From Terfezia claveryi (Eukaryota > Ascomycota > Pezizomycetes > Pezizales > Pezizaceae), in the NCBI GenBank assembly GCA_015179025.1, contig WHUX01000061.1, positions 124,001-188,000 on the forward strand: DNA of 64,000 nt, in the 5' to 3' direction. The translations under genes were made by a program, and so were the position numbers. Below are positions 11,285 through 22,179 of this stretch, piece by piece. How positions within the stretch are numbered: position 1 is the first letter of the stretch; each line of letters begins with the position of its first letter. The notes under the pieces were generated by a model that saw only the letters and a program-made list of their open reading frames with translations, was not told the origin of the DNA and searched no databases.

Positions 11285-14110
11285 CTACGCCATAACGACA
11301 TCCACCTCGCCACTCACAACCTCCTCCTCCACCGTTTCCCTCGCCTGAATCTCCCCCAAAACACTCTCCATCTCCCCCAACGTAAACTCCACCACCCAGC
11401 TCTCCTCGCCCAATTCCTCCACCCTCCTAAAATGCCTCTCACTATACGCCTCAATTCCTCTCCACACCTGTGCCATTCCTATTCCAATTCCCATGCCATT
11501 TCCCACACCTCTCGCCTTTGCCAACGCCACAAACCTACCCGCGGGATAACTCCTCATCAGCACATTTAGCACCCTCTGCGACACACCAGACGTCTTCGCA
11601 TTCGTATTCCAGTCTCGAATTCTCGATAGCAAAATGTTCAGCTGTGTATCATCTAGTGCGCTCAAAACTTTTTCCACGGCAGCCACCTGCGGAGAATCAG
11701 GGGATGCAAAGACGGAGGTGAATAGGGAGAGAAGGCGCCCGGGGTGATTTAAGGATAAAGCGAGGACAATGGCGCTGCGGTAGTCGGATTGGTGAATGTA
11801 GTTTGATAGTTGCTGTTCTTGCTCTACCAAAAGCGTGGCTTCTCGGGTAGAGGTAAGCTGGGTCTGTAGTGTCGTGTCGAGCCAGAAGGTAATTATTGAG
11901 TCTGAAGAGCCAGAGAGAAGTGTGAGTTGTTCGGCTGTTTGTGTAGCTCCTGGTCTAGAATTCCCTCCTTCCTCCCTCTCTCCCTCATCTTCGGCATCCT
12001 CAGCACCGTCTTCGTCCATTATATCTTCCCCTATGGTGATTGTTTTCGTAGACTGTGTCAATACCCAAACCCTATCCTCATGATTATCCAATGTACTAAC
12101 ACACTCCCCACTCTTCACATCCCAAACCTTGACTAGCCCTTCTCCCCCCGCACTTGCCACCCTTTGCCCCCCATGGATCCAGATGGTCTTCAACACACTA
12201 TTCGCATGTCCCTCAAATGTCTTCAAGCACGAATAATCCGCCAACGTCCACAACCTAATTGTTTTATCCGCGGACCCTGTAACGACCACTCTCCCACCCT
12301 TTTCCCCTCCTAATATCGACGCATTCACGCTCAAAGGAGCAAACCTCACACTCCACACTCCACGGCGGTGTCCACGGAGGACTCCGAGGACTTCACCTTC
12401 TACAAGAGACCAGATCTTGACTGTTTTATCTTGAGAAGCGGAGGCAAAGAGGGTATCATCGGGGGAAACATCAATCGAGTTGATATCTTTATCGTGAGCC
12501 TTTCTAGTATACACTGCCCTAGGAGCCTTCTTCACTGCTCCCGCCTGGGGGATATCCCATTTCTTAACCGTCCTATCCTGGGACCCCGTAAGCAAGAACT
12601 TTGGCACCCCTGAAGACGAGCTACTTGCGCGGGGGAGTGCAATAGCACCAATCGACTCTGCATGACCAGTGAATTTTACGTAGCAAGTAAAAGAGTTATT
12701 ATCTGCATCGATCTTCCATAATCGCGCATCGTTGTCTTTTGCTCCAGACGCAAGCCAAGTTCCGCTTGGGTCGCGGTCAAGACAAATGACGATGTCCTCG
12801 TGGCCTTTTAGGACCGCTACGTCCCCGAAAGACCCTGCGGTTGTGACGATGCGAATATCTTCGCTGTTTGTAGATAGTGCGAGGAGGGAGTCGGTGGAGG
12901 TGAGGAATTGGGCATCGATGACTTCACCGAGGTTTCCTGTGAGTGTGCGAAGAATAGGGAGAGGGGATGGGAATATTGTCAGGCAGTGGATGAGAATAGC
13001 CTGGTCAGAGTGGATGGAGACAAGGTTGCTATGTGCTTTATTGTATATGATATCGGTTATGGAGTAGGTCGTCTCTGTGGTTGACTGGGTGGTGATTTCT
13101 TTCCCTGACGAGGAATCCCAGAGACGAATGTGGTTGCGCTGCCCACCGGCGTATATGACCTGTGTATCATCTGCCTTTCCATTGGCATACCCTTTTAATG
13201 CACCTGGTGCTAGGAATCCAACAGTCTCAACCTCCTCCAAAACGGGAATTGTGTTTCTTAACTTCCAGCTCTTTGTGTCCCATAAACAAACAACCTTATC
13301 TCTACTACCACTAACAAGTACCCTCCCATCATCACTCCAATCAAGACCCCTAACAACACTGACATGGCTCTCCAAAACCGCAACACACCTCCTCTTGAGT
13401 AGATCCCAGACTCGGATTTTTGTGTCATCCGCTCCTGACGCTAACTTCCAGCCTGAGGCAGCTGGGCCTGTTTTCCCATCACCCAGAGTCGGCGAGTAGA
13501 ATTTTAGTGCTGAAATTACACCTCCGTGGCCACGGAAGTTGTGCGTGACGAACCCGCCTTTCATGTCCCATACCTTCACTAGACCCTCGGTACCTCCTGT
13601 TGCTAGTAGTGTTCCTGTAGAGTCGGTCTCGGCGATATGGACTGGTGCAGAGTGGGCCTTGACAGAGCGGAGCAGGGTGGCTGCGACTGTGGCTTTTGTA
13701 GTGTGTGTAGGTGGAGTGCAGACGAGGGAGTAAATGCGCATATTTTGCGAGCGGGAACATATCGCAAGGAGGGTCGCCTGGGGGTTTACTGTTCGGAAAT
13801 ATGGTCAGTTTCAGTCACATCCTTTAGTGGATTACCAGCTTACATGCTAATGTCGTGACACTTTCCCCGTCCTATTAACCCATCATCAGCAATTGCTCTT
13901 CCAGGTAAACTCCAAAAGCTGAAACCATACCCCTTCCATCCTGGCAAGCTCATCCCCAGACTCATAATCCACAATAAGAACATCCTCGTCCAACGTCGTC
14001 ACTAAGAACCGGGAGTCCTTGTCAAGTGCGACTTTTCCTCCGGTGTAGAATGGCTGTATGACCTTCTGGACCTCAAAGGTGGTCTTGAGGTTGGAAAGAT
14101 TTGGAGCCAT
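11285..14110 (-). CDS. UTP13: U3 snoRNP-associated WD40 protein UTP13 (TBL3 homolog)
   Basis: Component of the UTP-B subcomplex of the small-subunit processome, acting in nucleolar pre-18S rRNA maturation. Three exons: 13931-14110, a 28-nt exon 13844-13871, and 11285-13788, with introns of 59 and 55 nt. The small exon restores the WD blade (ARMEG / DGESVTTLA / L-NPQATLLAIC) in frame, giving about 903 aa. Seen: tandem WD40 repeats with WD/GH signatures (VKVWDM, IRVWDL, VCLWDT, ARLWKI, VKKWDI, VKIWSL, IRLWTL, VKVWDV) arranged as two propellers, an acidic insert after WVLTQ, and a C-terminal helical Utp13 domain from about residue 730. The order fits UTP13/TBL3. The upstream region carries a TCACGTGA octamer at 14577. 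Confidence 0.92.
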
Positions 14111-14926
14111 AATGGCTGCTGCTGCTGGCTTTGGCGTGTAGTCGGGCGTCCAGATGTGGAGGATATCGCTGCTGGAAGTGGTGGCCTTAAGTCAACTTTT
14201 TTAATTCTTGGTTTGCAAATAAAATTTGGGAATATTCACTGCCAAGATTTACAACTCAGCTATGCAGCTCTCAGCTCTTGCATATTACTATATTGCATAT
14301 TACCAATATTTATATTTATTGTGCATTGGCTTTTGATTCGAATTCCTTCTTGGGAACCAGAAACCTGGTGCGTTAATAGACCTTTGAGAAGTTATTTACA
14401 AAGGTAACCTGGGAGTATGTTATCACTTCCCCCGCGTGCTTTACTCGCAATATAGCATAAGATATCCCCTATATTGTTAGGAAGCCACGAGTGTCATATC
14501 TGAGGCAAGCCTTCACATTCCCTATTGCCCACCCCATTCTACCCGGTAGGTATTTTGTAGTCGTATATTGACATCCTCACGTGAGCATTGGGGAATATAG
14601 ATATGTTCAGGGTAACCAGCAAACCTTTTTTTTTTTTTTTTTAAAAAAAAATTTATACACGCGATTAACCTAAGGTCATGACAGGAACCAGCAACCTACA
14701 ACCACTGAAAAAAAAAGCACAAGGGTAGAGAAATCTCAAATGCCCTAAAAGCAAAAATTCAAGATGATGCCACTGCAAAGAGGATACCCAATTAAGCTAA
14801 CATCTCCAACAAAGGTCAAAAACAATGATACTTTTCCCTTTTCATTTTCGACCCTCCTCTAATACTATACACTCCATTCCTAACCACCCCCTTCCCATCC
14901 CCTCAAAGCTCTAAACTCTAATCTCA
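14111..14926. other. Promoter side of UTP13 and 3' flank of the SOD-like gene
   Basis: About 0.8 kb with no open frame of note. It carries TCACGTGA at 14577-14584 and a T17A9 homopolymer switch near 14626-14651. AT-rich sequence next to 14900 is probably the 3' UTR of the next minus-strand gene. Confidence 0.5.
14577..14584. promoter_or_regulatory. TCACGTGA octamer (E-box/Cbf1-like) upstream of UTP13
   Basis: Perfect palindrome around CACGTG, about 470 bp upstream of the UTP13 start. The same octamer lies upstream of PRP39 and NAT9 in this window. CACGTG is the bHLH/Cbf1-type core; binding here is inferred. Confidence 0.45.
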
Positions 14927-16237
14927 TTAACTCATCATAGCCCTAGGAGTACCTGTCTCATGATACCTCCTCATCACCACACTCCAATCTATGCAATCCC
15001 ACCAATTCTCTAGATACCTCCTCCTCCCATCCAACGAGACACCATAATTTGTCATATACACCTGCGGCCACACACTCACGCTCAGCAATGGAATCGGCCA
15101 TGATATCCCACCCGCACTCCTTGCCGCAGCAAAAGTCGAATCTAGCACATCATTTCCATAGGCGCCATAGTACGAGCTTGACTGAGATGGGGAGGAGAGA
15201 GTGTTTGTGTCAATATCTTGTCGGCGACCATGGGCGCCGGGGTAGGGGGTTCCAGCGTTGTATGTGGCGAGGATGCGGAGTCTGCGTTGTCTGTCGAGGA
15301 CGAGCCAGACGGTGCCGGAGCCGAAGAGGGAGAGAGCTGTGGCAGTGAGTTCCATTTTAAGGACGCCGAAATTTGGAAAGGTGGCAGTTAGGGCAGCGGT
15401 GAAGGAGTCGGGGGGAGGTGCAGCATTAGCTGGGACCTGTATGGGGGAGGTGATTGTTAGTGAACATACAGATTGTACTGCTGGGTCAGGGGGATAATAA
15501 CTGAGAAGAGGTACCAATGACTCAAAGAAAAAGTGGTTGTTATGTGCTTGAGAGGCAAAATTGAATGTTGCTGCGAGCTCTGGGCGGCGAGAAGTCTGGA
15601 TGGCAATGTCAAGGGCAGTTTGGTCCTCCAGGGTGGTGCCTGTATTATGAGGCAAACGACCCCAGTTAGCCCACTATCCTCTCCACACACCAACACTCAA
15701 TTCTCAATTTCCCCTCAACCTCCCCCCACAAAGCCACTCTCTCACCCTCCTCCCTTCTCCTGCTATTTCAAATTCCGCCCACAGTCTCATCCATAACTGC
15801 CTCAGCTCACCGCGCCTCACCGCACCTCACCCCCCCTCTAAACCCCCACCAAGCACCAAGCCAACAGAGATCCACCTACCCGCAATCAAACCATTCAATC
15901 CCTCCACCAGCATTCCCTGATAGTCCTCCCATGCAACCATAAAACCCTTGCTCGAATACAATGGAAAAATTCCGTCAGTCTTATACCTCTCCTGATGCTG
16001 CAAGTCCGGGACTTGATGTAAGCTCCGCCGCACTGCTGATAATATCGTCGCCGGTCCGACTGGGGATGCTATAGTGGGGCGGGTCTACACCATGCACAAA
16101 GGCCTTCCTGTCAGCCCGACTCAATCAAATCCTATACCCCAAACAAGCATGCGGAGGGAGCATCGTACCAAAACAGCCCTCAGCACATTTGCACTTGCAC
16201 CTGACCGTCGTAGAAGAGAGTTTGCGGGGCCGAGCAT
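14927..16237 (-). CDS. SOD-fold mitochondrial small-subunit ribosomal protein (mS42/mS43 type)
   Basis: Fungal mitoribosomes carry proteins derived from Fe/Mn superoxide dismutase in the small subunit (yeast Rsm26, Mrp1). Proposed exons: 16201-16237, 15880-16059 (or to 16068), 14927-15639; about 309-312 aa. The last junction is firm: LIAG joins TTLEDQT across GTAGGT...TACAG. The first exon is less certain; it gives a basic leader (MLGPANSLLRR) suited to mitochondrial import. Seen: SLHQVPDL (SOD helix 1), FNFASQAHNNHFFFES (SOD ligand helix), and a C-terminal SVSVWPQVYMTNYG block where active SODs have DVWEHAYY. The Asp and His metal ligands are therefore replaced by Ser and Gln, which argues for a structural ribosomal role rather than an enzyme. 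mS42 and mS43 cannot be told apart here. Confidence 0.8.
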
Positions 16238-18382
16238 CCTAACAGCAATTGTTGATTACCGATTGTACCTTCGAGGGTTTCCAGCAGGGGTTGTAATAGG
16301 CCTGCCGGGGTTGGGGAGTGGGTGTGCTTGTGGTAGGGTATTTGCTCCGCGCAATAGAAGTAGGACCGGCAGCGTGAAGTCACGGGATTCGGGATTTTTT
16401 CTTACGGATTAATGCAGGGGTCTGAGTTATATGTACCTCAGGGTAACGTCAACGACGAGTACGTGACTAGGAGCAGAGCGTAAAGTCGATTCTAATTTCT
16501 TTTACTTCTTGCCATCGTGCAAACAAGTACTTGAGATCTACTATCTACACCAAACACCCTCCACGGTGGTAGGTCAACAGTTGGGTCAGGCAGATCATAG
16601 CTAGACCCGCCTCCCTCCATGCACGACTTACAATCGTTGGAAGCTTACTAAATTCTACTAGATTATATTTGCATGCCTGCTTAGCCAACCAGGTAATATT
16701 AGCACGAGGCCTGCTCTTATAGGAAAAGGAAATAGGTGGCTTTCTCTGCTCCGGCTCCCCAATCTTGCTGCCCATAGTCATATTTCAAAAGCTCCAGCTA
16801 CATGATGGGACCCATGCAAGTGGCTACGCTTTTCGTTCCCTGATCGATGCTGAACCTTTTAAAAGCTATAGTTGCATCGCTGAGTAGCACCGCAGCCGAA
16901 CGTTCCTTATTGCATAGGGCTAGAGCCACAGGGGTTCCATATAATATAGAAGGGGCTATCTAGCCTATGTGGACACTGATGAGTAGCATAGCTATGGTCG
17001 TTGGTCTCGACGTTTGGAGATAATCCTATCTCGTGAGACGAAACTAGTGGCCATGGATTAATCACCTCTTTACTCTTACTAATCTGAACCAGACTAGATA
17101 GTTATGGGCCAAATAATACTGATGGTGTTGATTGAAAAAAAAAAAAAAAATCCAACAAATGAGCCAACCCCCGCCCTGTAGGTAGATAGGTCTGGCTAAT
17201 AATGAGCATAGTTCCCTCAGCACTTTATGTACTGCCACCAGCTAAACGGTGGAATGGCCCTTTGGATCACTCCGGGTTTGATCCTGCGTCCTTCTCCCTT
17301 CGGTGCAGTTGGTGTATTCGCACCACAAGGCTTGGGTTGGGGATAGAAGGACAGGCCTGATATTAATACTGATACATAGGCAATTCCGAGTGGACGAACT
17401 GATATTGTATGCGCGTGCTAGTCTGCTGGCACGCACGTATGGGTGGTACACATAAGCCAAGCTAGTTTTAGTTACCCTCAGCCGACAACAACGTCGAGTA
17501 CATGGTAAACATAATTACCCCCCTAACATCCACCTATACAATTTCCTCAGTATCTCATAGAGCTATCGACCTGAACAGCCAACGAGACAAGGCCTAGACA
17601 GTTTCTTCTAGACCAGAGAATGTATACCGGGACTTAATCTCCTGTGATACATAAGTCAGGCACCTTGTGCCTCGTGTAGCTGATCACATGAGGCGACCAA
17701 AAAAAGAAAAAACAACGGCAGCTATAATCAAATCGAGACCTTGGCCAGAGGGTTTAAGGTTTTACCATCCCTGTGTCCACTGACAAAATCTGGAGAGCAG
17801 TGCTAGTCTAGCTAAGTGCCTGGTATTGCCCTACCAAAAAAGGAATTTCGAAGCCAGGAAACTTTATTGAAATTAGAGTTCGTCTGTCAACGTTCCTGTC
17901 TCCCCCTTCCCATTGCAAATATTCCCAACCTCCCAAAGCTCTGAACCTCGAAAGCCGAGGGGAGGAGAGAGACCTGTAATCAAGATAATTGTAGCCTAAA
18001 ACAAGGAAGTAGAAGGTGAAGCATGCCGGTGAAGTGGCCTTCGTCCAGGACGTTAGTTCTACGTATCCTCATTATTGACAGTCTCTTTCTATATGTTCCA
18101 GCAGCTTGATAAAGAGACCACAAGCCCCCGTGGCATCATTAGCCCAAGCCTGAGTGCTGATCATGTGGGTAGTATGAATGTAGTAATTCTGCAGCTGGAT
18201 GGAATATTTCGGTAGGTGCAACAGGATCATGCAAGTCGGGGGAATGGAAGGAACGGTGGGACATGATCTGTAACTAAAGAGACCAAGGTAGAGGATATAT
18301 TTGTCGGGGTATGAGTTCCTGAGTTCTTTCCATTTTCTATGTAATGCTTTCCTCTTAGCAGTGACCAATCATACTGGCGAAC
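16238..18382. other. Intergenic region entering the repeat-rich island
   Basis: About 2.1 kb with no convincing gene. It holds scattered short AT-rich and homopolymer stretches (A15 near 17134), a partial AACCAGACTA copy of the dispersed motif at 17087, and fragmentary frames with many stops. Sequence near 17240-17460 translates to a coding-looking peptide but has no recognised domain. Confidence 0.4.
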
Positions 18383-18516
18383 AACGATCCTTGTCAGTTT
18401 AAAGATAATACACCTGACAGGGACCGTTATACCTCGGTGAGCGTGTTACCATCCACCTGTTTTATCACCTTTACTGCATAAGCTCGACCTATGCCTTTAA
18501 ACTGACAAGGATTGTT
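18383..18516. repeat. Short inverted repeat, 22-bp arms
   Basis: Left arm 18383-18404 (core CCTTGTCAGTTTAAAG) is matched on the opposite strand by 18495-18516 with one mismatch. The arms enclose about 90 bp. It could be a small MITE-like hairpin element or remnants of nested transposon ends. Confidence 0.7.
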
Positions 18517-18540
18517 ATACACGCTGCTGCAGCCCTACGG

Positions 18541-18956
18541 TAGCAGCTGAGAAGGCTGCAGAGCGGGAGGCACAAAAGTTGGCTAAAGAACAAAAGGCAA
18601 AAGAGGCAAAGAGCGTGCTGAAGCATCTAAAAAGTCAAGAGGAAGTACTAAGGCTACTCGCGGACGTGGTGGGACCAGAATAGCTCGATCAAGAACCTCA
18701 AAACAAGCAAAATATGGGGCCGAGGGGGCTGATTTACGGAGGTTAGAAATAGCGATGTCATTTTTAAGCCTTTGTGGTATGTATTCTACTTCTAAAGCCC
18801 AGTCGATCCTCGCATACTAATCTAGAATTTACAGAACGTACCTATAGCGAGCCTACACCACAGAATCAAGCTGGTCGGGGTCGAGGTCGAGGCCATGGTA
18901 GGGGTCGGGGTCAAGGGGGGGTTAGGATGGTGATTATTCCAGCTGAAGAGTTGTAG
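18541..18956 (+). pseudogene. C-terminal fragment of a pogo/Fot1-type transposase
   Basis: The translation is an Ala/Glu/Lys-rich helical tail (AAEKAAEREAQKLAKEQKAK), then a basic Ser/Arg/Gly stretch (GSTKATRGRGGTR) and Gly-Arg repeats. This composition is typical of the C-terminal tail of Tc1/mariner-superfamily pogo/Fot1 transposases. It is broken by frame changes and an internal stop, and no catalytic DDE region is attached. Called a relic from tail composition only. Confidence 0.45.
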
Positions 18957-19321
18957 CGCACTAAGAATCAGTTATGGGATATTGGGATTGCGGAATTTGA
19001 GTTCTCCGACATTTTTTTGCCTATTGCTATTGTTGTACGGGTTTTATTCCTTGGATCCGAGTATGATATTACGATGCTTTCGTTCCTGTCCGGTTGTATC
19101 TCGTAGGAGTATCCTTGCACCGTGCATTAGACTATAATCGCGCTTTTCAGTACGTTAGTTAGGTATAGTAACTGTTTGCCCACACCCCGAAAACGTCTGC
19201 AACTTTCTAAGCTCAACAATTCCGTCTACAACATTCTAATGCATCTTGCCTTTCCCCCGCATCAGCTGGCACGGATTAGGTACCCCATTTGAACAAGTCA
19301 CCTGCAGTCACCAGTCAGTAG

Positions 19322-19460
19322 CCTTATGTAATCTGAACGGAGTTAGCAATATGTAATACTAATGGATGTTCCTCCCGCATATGGCGTTCAGCTTCTCAGC
19401 AAAAGCGAACAACTAGAGGCTTGGCATGAACCTAGCGTTCAGCTTATGACAACCTTACTA
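19322..19460 (+). repeat. Duplicated Crinkler upstream region, copy 1
   Basis: Contains TTATGTAATCTGAACGGAGT, CTAATGGATGTTCC, GGCATGA and GCGTTCAGC in the same order as 26755-26870, upstream of the intact Crinkler. It is the ancestral promoter-side flank of the decayed Crinkler header at 21601, now separated from it by the transposon inserted at 19461. Confidence 0.65.
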
Positions 19461-19483
19461 TTATTTCGAGTAATTGGCTAGCG
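19461..19483 (+). repeat. Left terminal inverted repeat of the pogo-type element
   Basis: Exact 23-bp inverted match to 21499-21521, directly preceded by a TA dinucleotide. Confidence 0.9.
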
Positions 19484-19553
19484 TGTTCAGAGCTGCAACT
19501 GCGGGAACATGCGAAATTAGACCGAAGAAGGCAAAGTACCGCATACCGACATA

Positions 19554-21367
19554 TTGAACAAACACAACAAATCAACCTCATCGGAGGTAAAGTTTGATGT
19601 AGATAGTAAACTTGAAGTGTTTCGCCTTGCCTTCACCACAATGAGGTTCATTTATTTTATCCTATGCTTAAGTCTATTGGTGTATAGTGTTTGGGGGGCA
19701 CCAAGATGTCGGACTCTGCTAGCACCTATAACAGTATCTGATGCCAATATTCCACGGCATCTACCTGGTACCCGAAAGACTATTCCTGCTATACCACAGG
19801 CAAAAGCAAAGCAGCGGCCAGGGCGCAAGCCTAAACCTTTAGAGGATTGAGTGTACAAAGTACAAGGACCTATCCAAAGAATAGAACGAAGCTATTCTAG
19901 AGAAAAAAAGGTGGAAGTATTAATGTTTCTAATGCACCACCGGGTTCCAAAAGACTTAAAGTTTGATGATGATGATGATAATGATGAGGTGGAATATCGA
20001 CTGCCTATACAAATGGAAGCTTGTCACTGGTTTAAAATCCCACAATGGTCAATTGCCAATTGGTAGAAGAACCGTACTGAAATAGTTGGTCAAAAGATTG
20101 GTTCTCAATGTCAGCCGAATGTTTTATGGTTATGCTTGTGGCCAAAGTTGGAGATTTCTTTATTTGAATGCTTTGTAGCAGAACGGCAAGCTGGTCGACC
20201 AGTAAGACAAAGTTAGTTTAGACGGAATGCAAAGCAGCTGTTCTTACAGCTATATCCAAATGTCCTAAGGATTTTTGTCTTTTCCCACACTTGGTTTACC
20301 AACTTCCAGCACTGATAGAGTATTAGCTCTCATTCAATTACACAGAAAGCATCAAAAGTTCCTGAAGAATACCACAAACTTGTTCTAGAGTGGCTTCGAT
20401 TCAATCGAAGAAACTCACAATCACGAAACTCCCTGGAACGTGATCAAATTGTGACAGATATAGGACAATACTCTCTTAGCAATATTCTCAACCTTAATGA
20501 AACTCCAATTCCTTTTGAGTATTTAGATGGACGCACATTTGATTTTATCGGAAATAAAACCATCTCTATTAAAACTCAATAAAGTGGCTAGGATAAATAC
20601 TAGGCAATACTCATACTATTCTTTTTGCTGACGGGATTTCTCGGATCAACCCCAAACTTATATTCCATGGATCCAGTGGGCCTAATGCCAAAATCAAGGA
20701 TCTAAAGGGTAGCCAATACTATTCCGGAGTCATAGTTGAGTTCAACAAGACTGCATATAATAATGAAAAGCTTTTTTTGTGATTTATTGAAGATGAGCTC
20801 ATACCAGAACTAGATGCCACTGCATTTCATACAACAGATCAAGTTCTAGCTCACCTTAAAGATGTGTAAATTATGCCTTCTCTGATTTCTGGTGGCTGTA
20901 CTAGCCTTATTCAGCCTCTTGACACTGCTGTAAATAAGCCATTTAAGGAATATTTACGCAAGTTCACTGATCAGTATATTGAGAAGCAAGAAGCTCAAAA
21001 ACCCTCCTTAGTGACTGATGGGTGGTCATTAAGTGACAAGCGCATTATGACAACTCATGTTGTTGGAGATGCATAGAAGCAGTTTTGTAAGGATAAGAAA
21101 GAGATGATTTGCAAGGTATTCCGAGATGTTGGAATAACTCTTCCGTTTGATGGCAGTCAAGATCACCTTCTTCAGATCAAGGGTATTCCAGCTGCAGATT
21201 TTGTTATTGGCAATGGTGGTGTTCATCCAGGGTCCGAGTCAAATATAGAGTTGGAAGCCTTCTACCACTCTATACCAGCCAGGGGGGATGATACCGATGC
21301 ATTGGAGTACACTTGGGTCATTGAAGATTATGTACATACTATTCCCTCTTCTGTTACTCCTCCATAA
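19554..21367 (+). pseudogene. Degenerate DDE transposase (pogo/jerky-like) inside the TIR element
   Basis: Reading through the element gives a helix-turn-helix-like N-terminal part (EKKVEVLMFLMHHRVP, then WFKIPQWSIANW), the segment SLSNILNLNETPIPFE, a catalytic-type FADG in LFADGISRINPK, and the conserved block GGCTSLIQPLDTAVNKPFKEY that precedes the last acidic residue in CENP-B/pogo DDE domains. Interrupting stops include TGA at 19848, TAG at 20064, and several TAG/TGA/TAA further on, plus at least one frame change near 20600. No active transposase can be made from it. Confidence 0.85.
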
Positions 21368-21498
21368 ATCTAGAGAGGTACCAATTTACATTTACATTGA
21401 AATCACAGCGTGGGACTAAGTCATTTGATACTGTAGTATAGGGTGGCTGCATGATGTAGAAGCAGAATGTACATGGCCGTGATTCTGACAGCCTGAGG

Positions 21499-21521
21499 CG
21501 CTAGCCAATTACTCGAAATAA
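21499..21521 (-). repeat. Right terminal inverted repeat of the pogo-type element
   Basis: Exact 23-bp inverted match to 19461-19483, directly followed by TA. Confidence 0.9.
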
Positions 21522-21600
21522 TACGGTATCTCCCCAGCACTTACTGCGAACATCCAAAACCTCAAGTTTGCATCCAACTCTTCTGCTACCCTGTAACACA

Positions 21601-21977
21601 ATGTCCGATCTCGTCTCCCTTTTCTGTCTGGTTCATGGGGATTCATTCAATGAAGTTTTTAAAGTTAAAATCGAAAGACAGGAACCTGTTGCGGATCTGA
21701 AGAAGCTCATTATCATCGAAGGGCCAAGCAGTTTAAGGGACATGCGTGCGCCTAATCTTAAACTCTAGAAATGGAATAAACCCGACATGGTTACTGGATA
21801 GCAACACTGTGCTGAATCCGATGGTCAAAATTGATGGCCTTTTCAAAAATGACCCTCCTCAAGAAGCGTGCGTTCATATCATCATTAAGACTCTTGAGCT
21901 TGGTAAGTGAGACTCATTTCCTCCTTAAGCACGCATATTTGCTAATGTACTGTCATCGTTAAAGCGACTAGTACTGG
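21601..21977 (+). pseudogene. Broken Crinkler header (paralog of the gene at 26970)
   Basis: Begins MSDLVSLFCLVHGDS and follows the intact Crinkler header along its length. Two breaks are visible against that copy: TGG to TAG in the LKLW position, and an 11-nt deletion after GACATGGTTAC that shifts the frame. The downstream splice donor (GTAAGT near 21905), the branch-like GCTAATG and a 12-nt putative microexon at 21965-21976 are all retained. No P-loop or nuclease domain follows on this strand; the next coding-like sequence runs the other way. Confidence 0.8.
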
Positions 21978-22179
21978 TAAGTAACACTTATTTGAAGCCT
22001 TACCCCCCTCTGTCTTTCCCTCCTTCACGGCATGAGGATGCACATCAAAACCTTCTTCTCTTGATACCCCATATTGACAAGCAATAGAGGACCATCGGTT
22101 TGATTTGATTGTTGAATCAAAACGGATTCTTTCAATTTTTTGGATTTCCGTCTACAGAAGAGGTTAGTAAACTGTATAC

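Larger units (their letters stand above)
19461..21521 (+). mobile_element. Complete pogo/Fot1-type DNA transposon with 23-bp TIRs
   Basis: The 2,061-bp element starts TTATTTCGAGTAATTGGCTA. Its 23-bp end at 19461-19483 is matched perfectly on the other strand by 21499-21521. It is flanked by TA on both sides (19459-19460 and 21522-21523), the target duplication of Tc1/mariner elements. The interior is a decayed transposase. Perfect terminal repeats with a heavily mutated interior could mean trans-mobilisation, or selective loss of the reading frame. It sits in the upstream region of a Crinkler header relic. Confidence 0.88.

Noticed and set aside
17242..17460. Coding-looking 72-codon frame near 17.3 kb
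   Set aside because: No domain, no ATG context or neighbours, and stops in all frames around it; probably chance or an old repeat.
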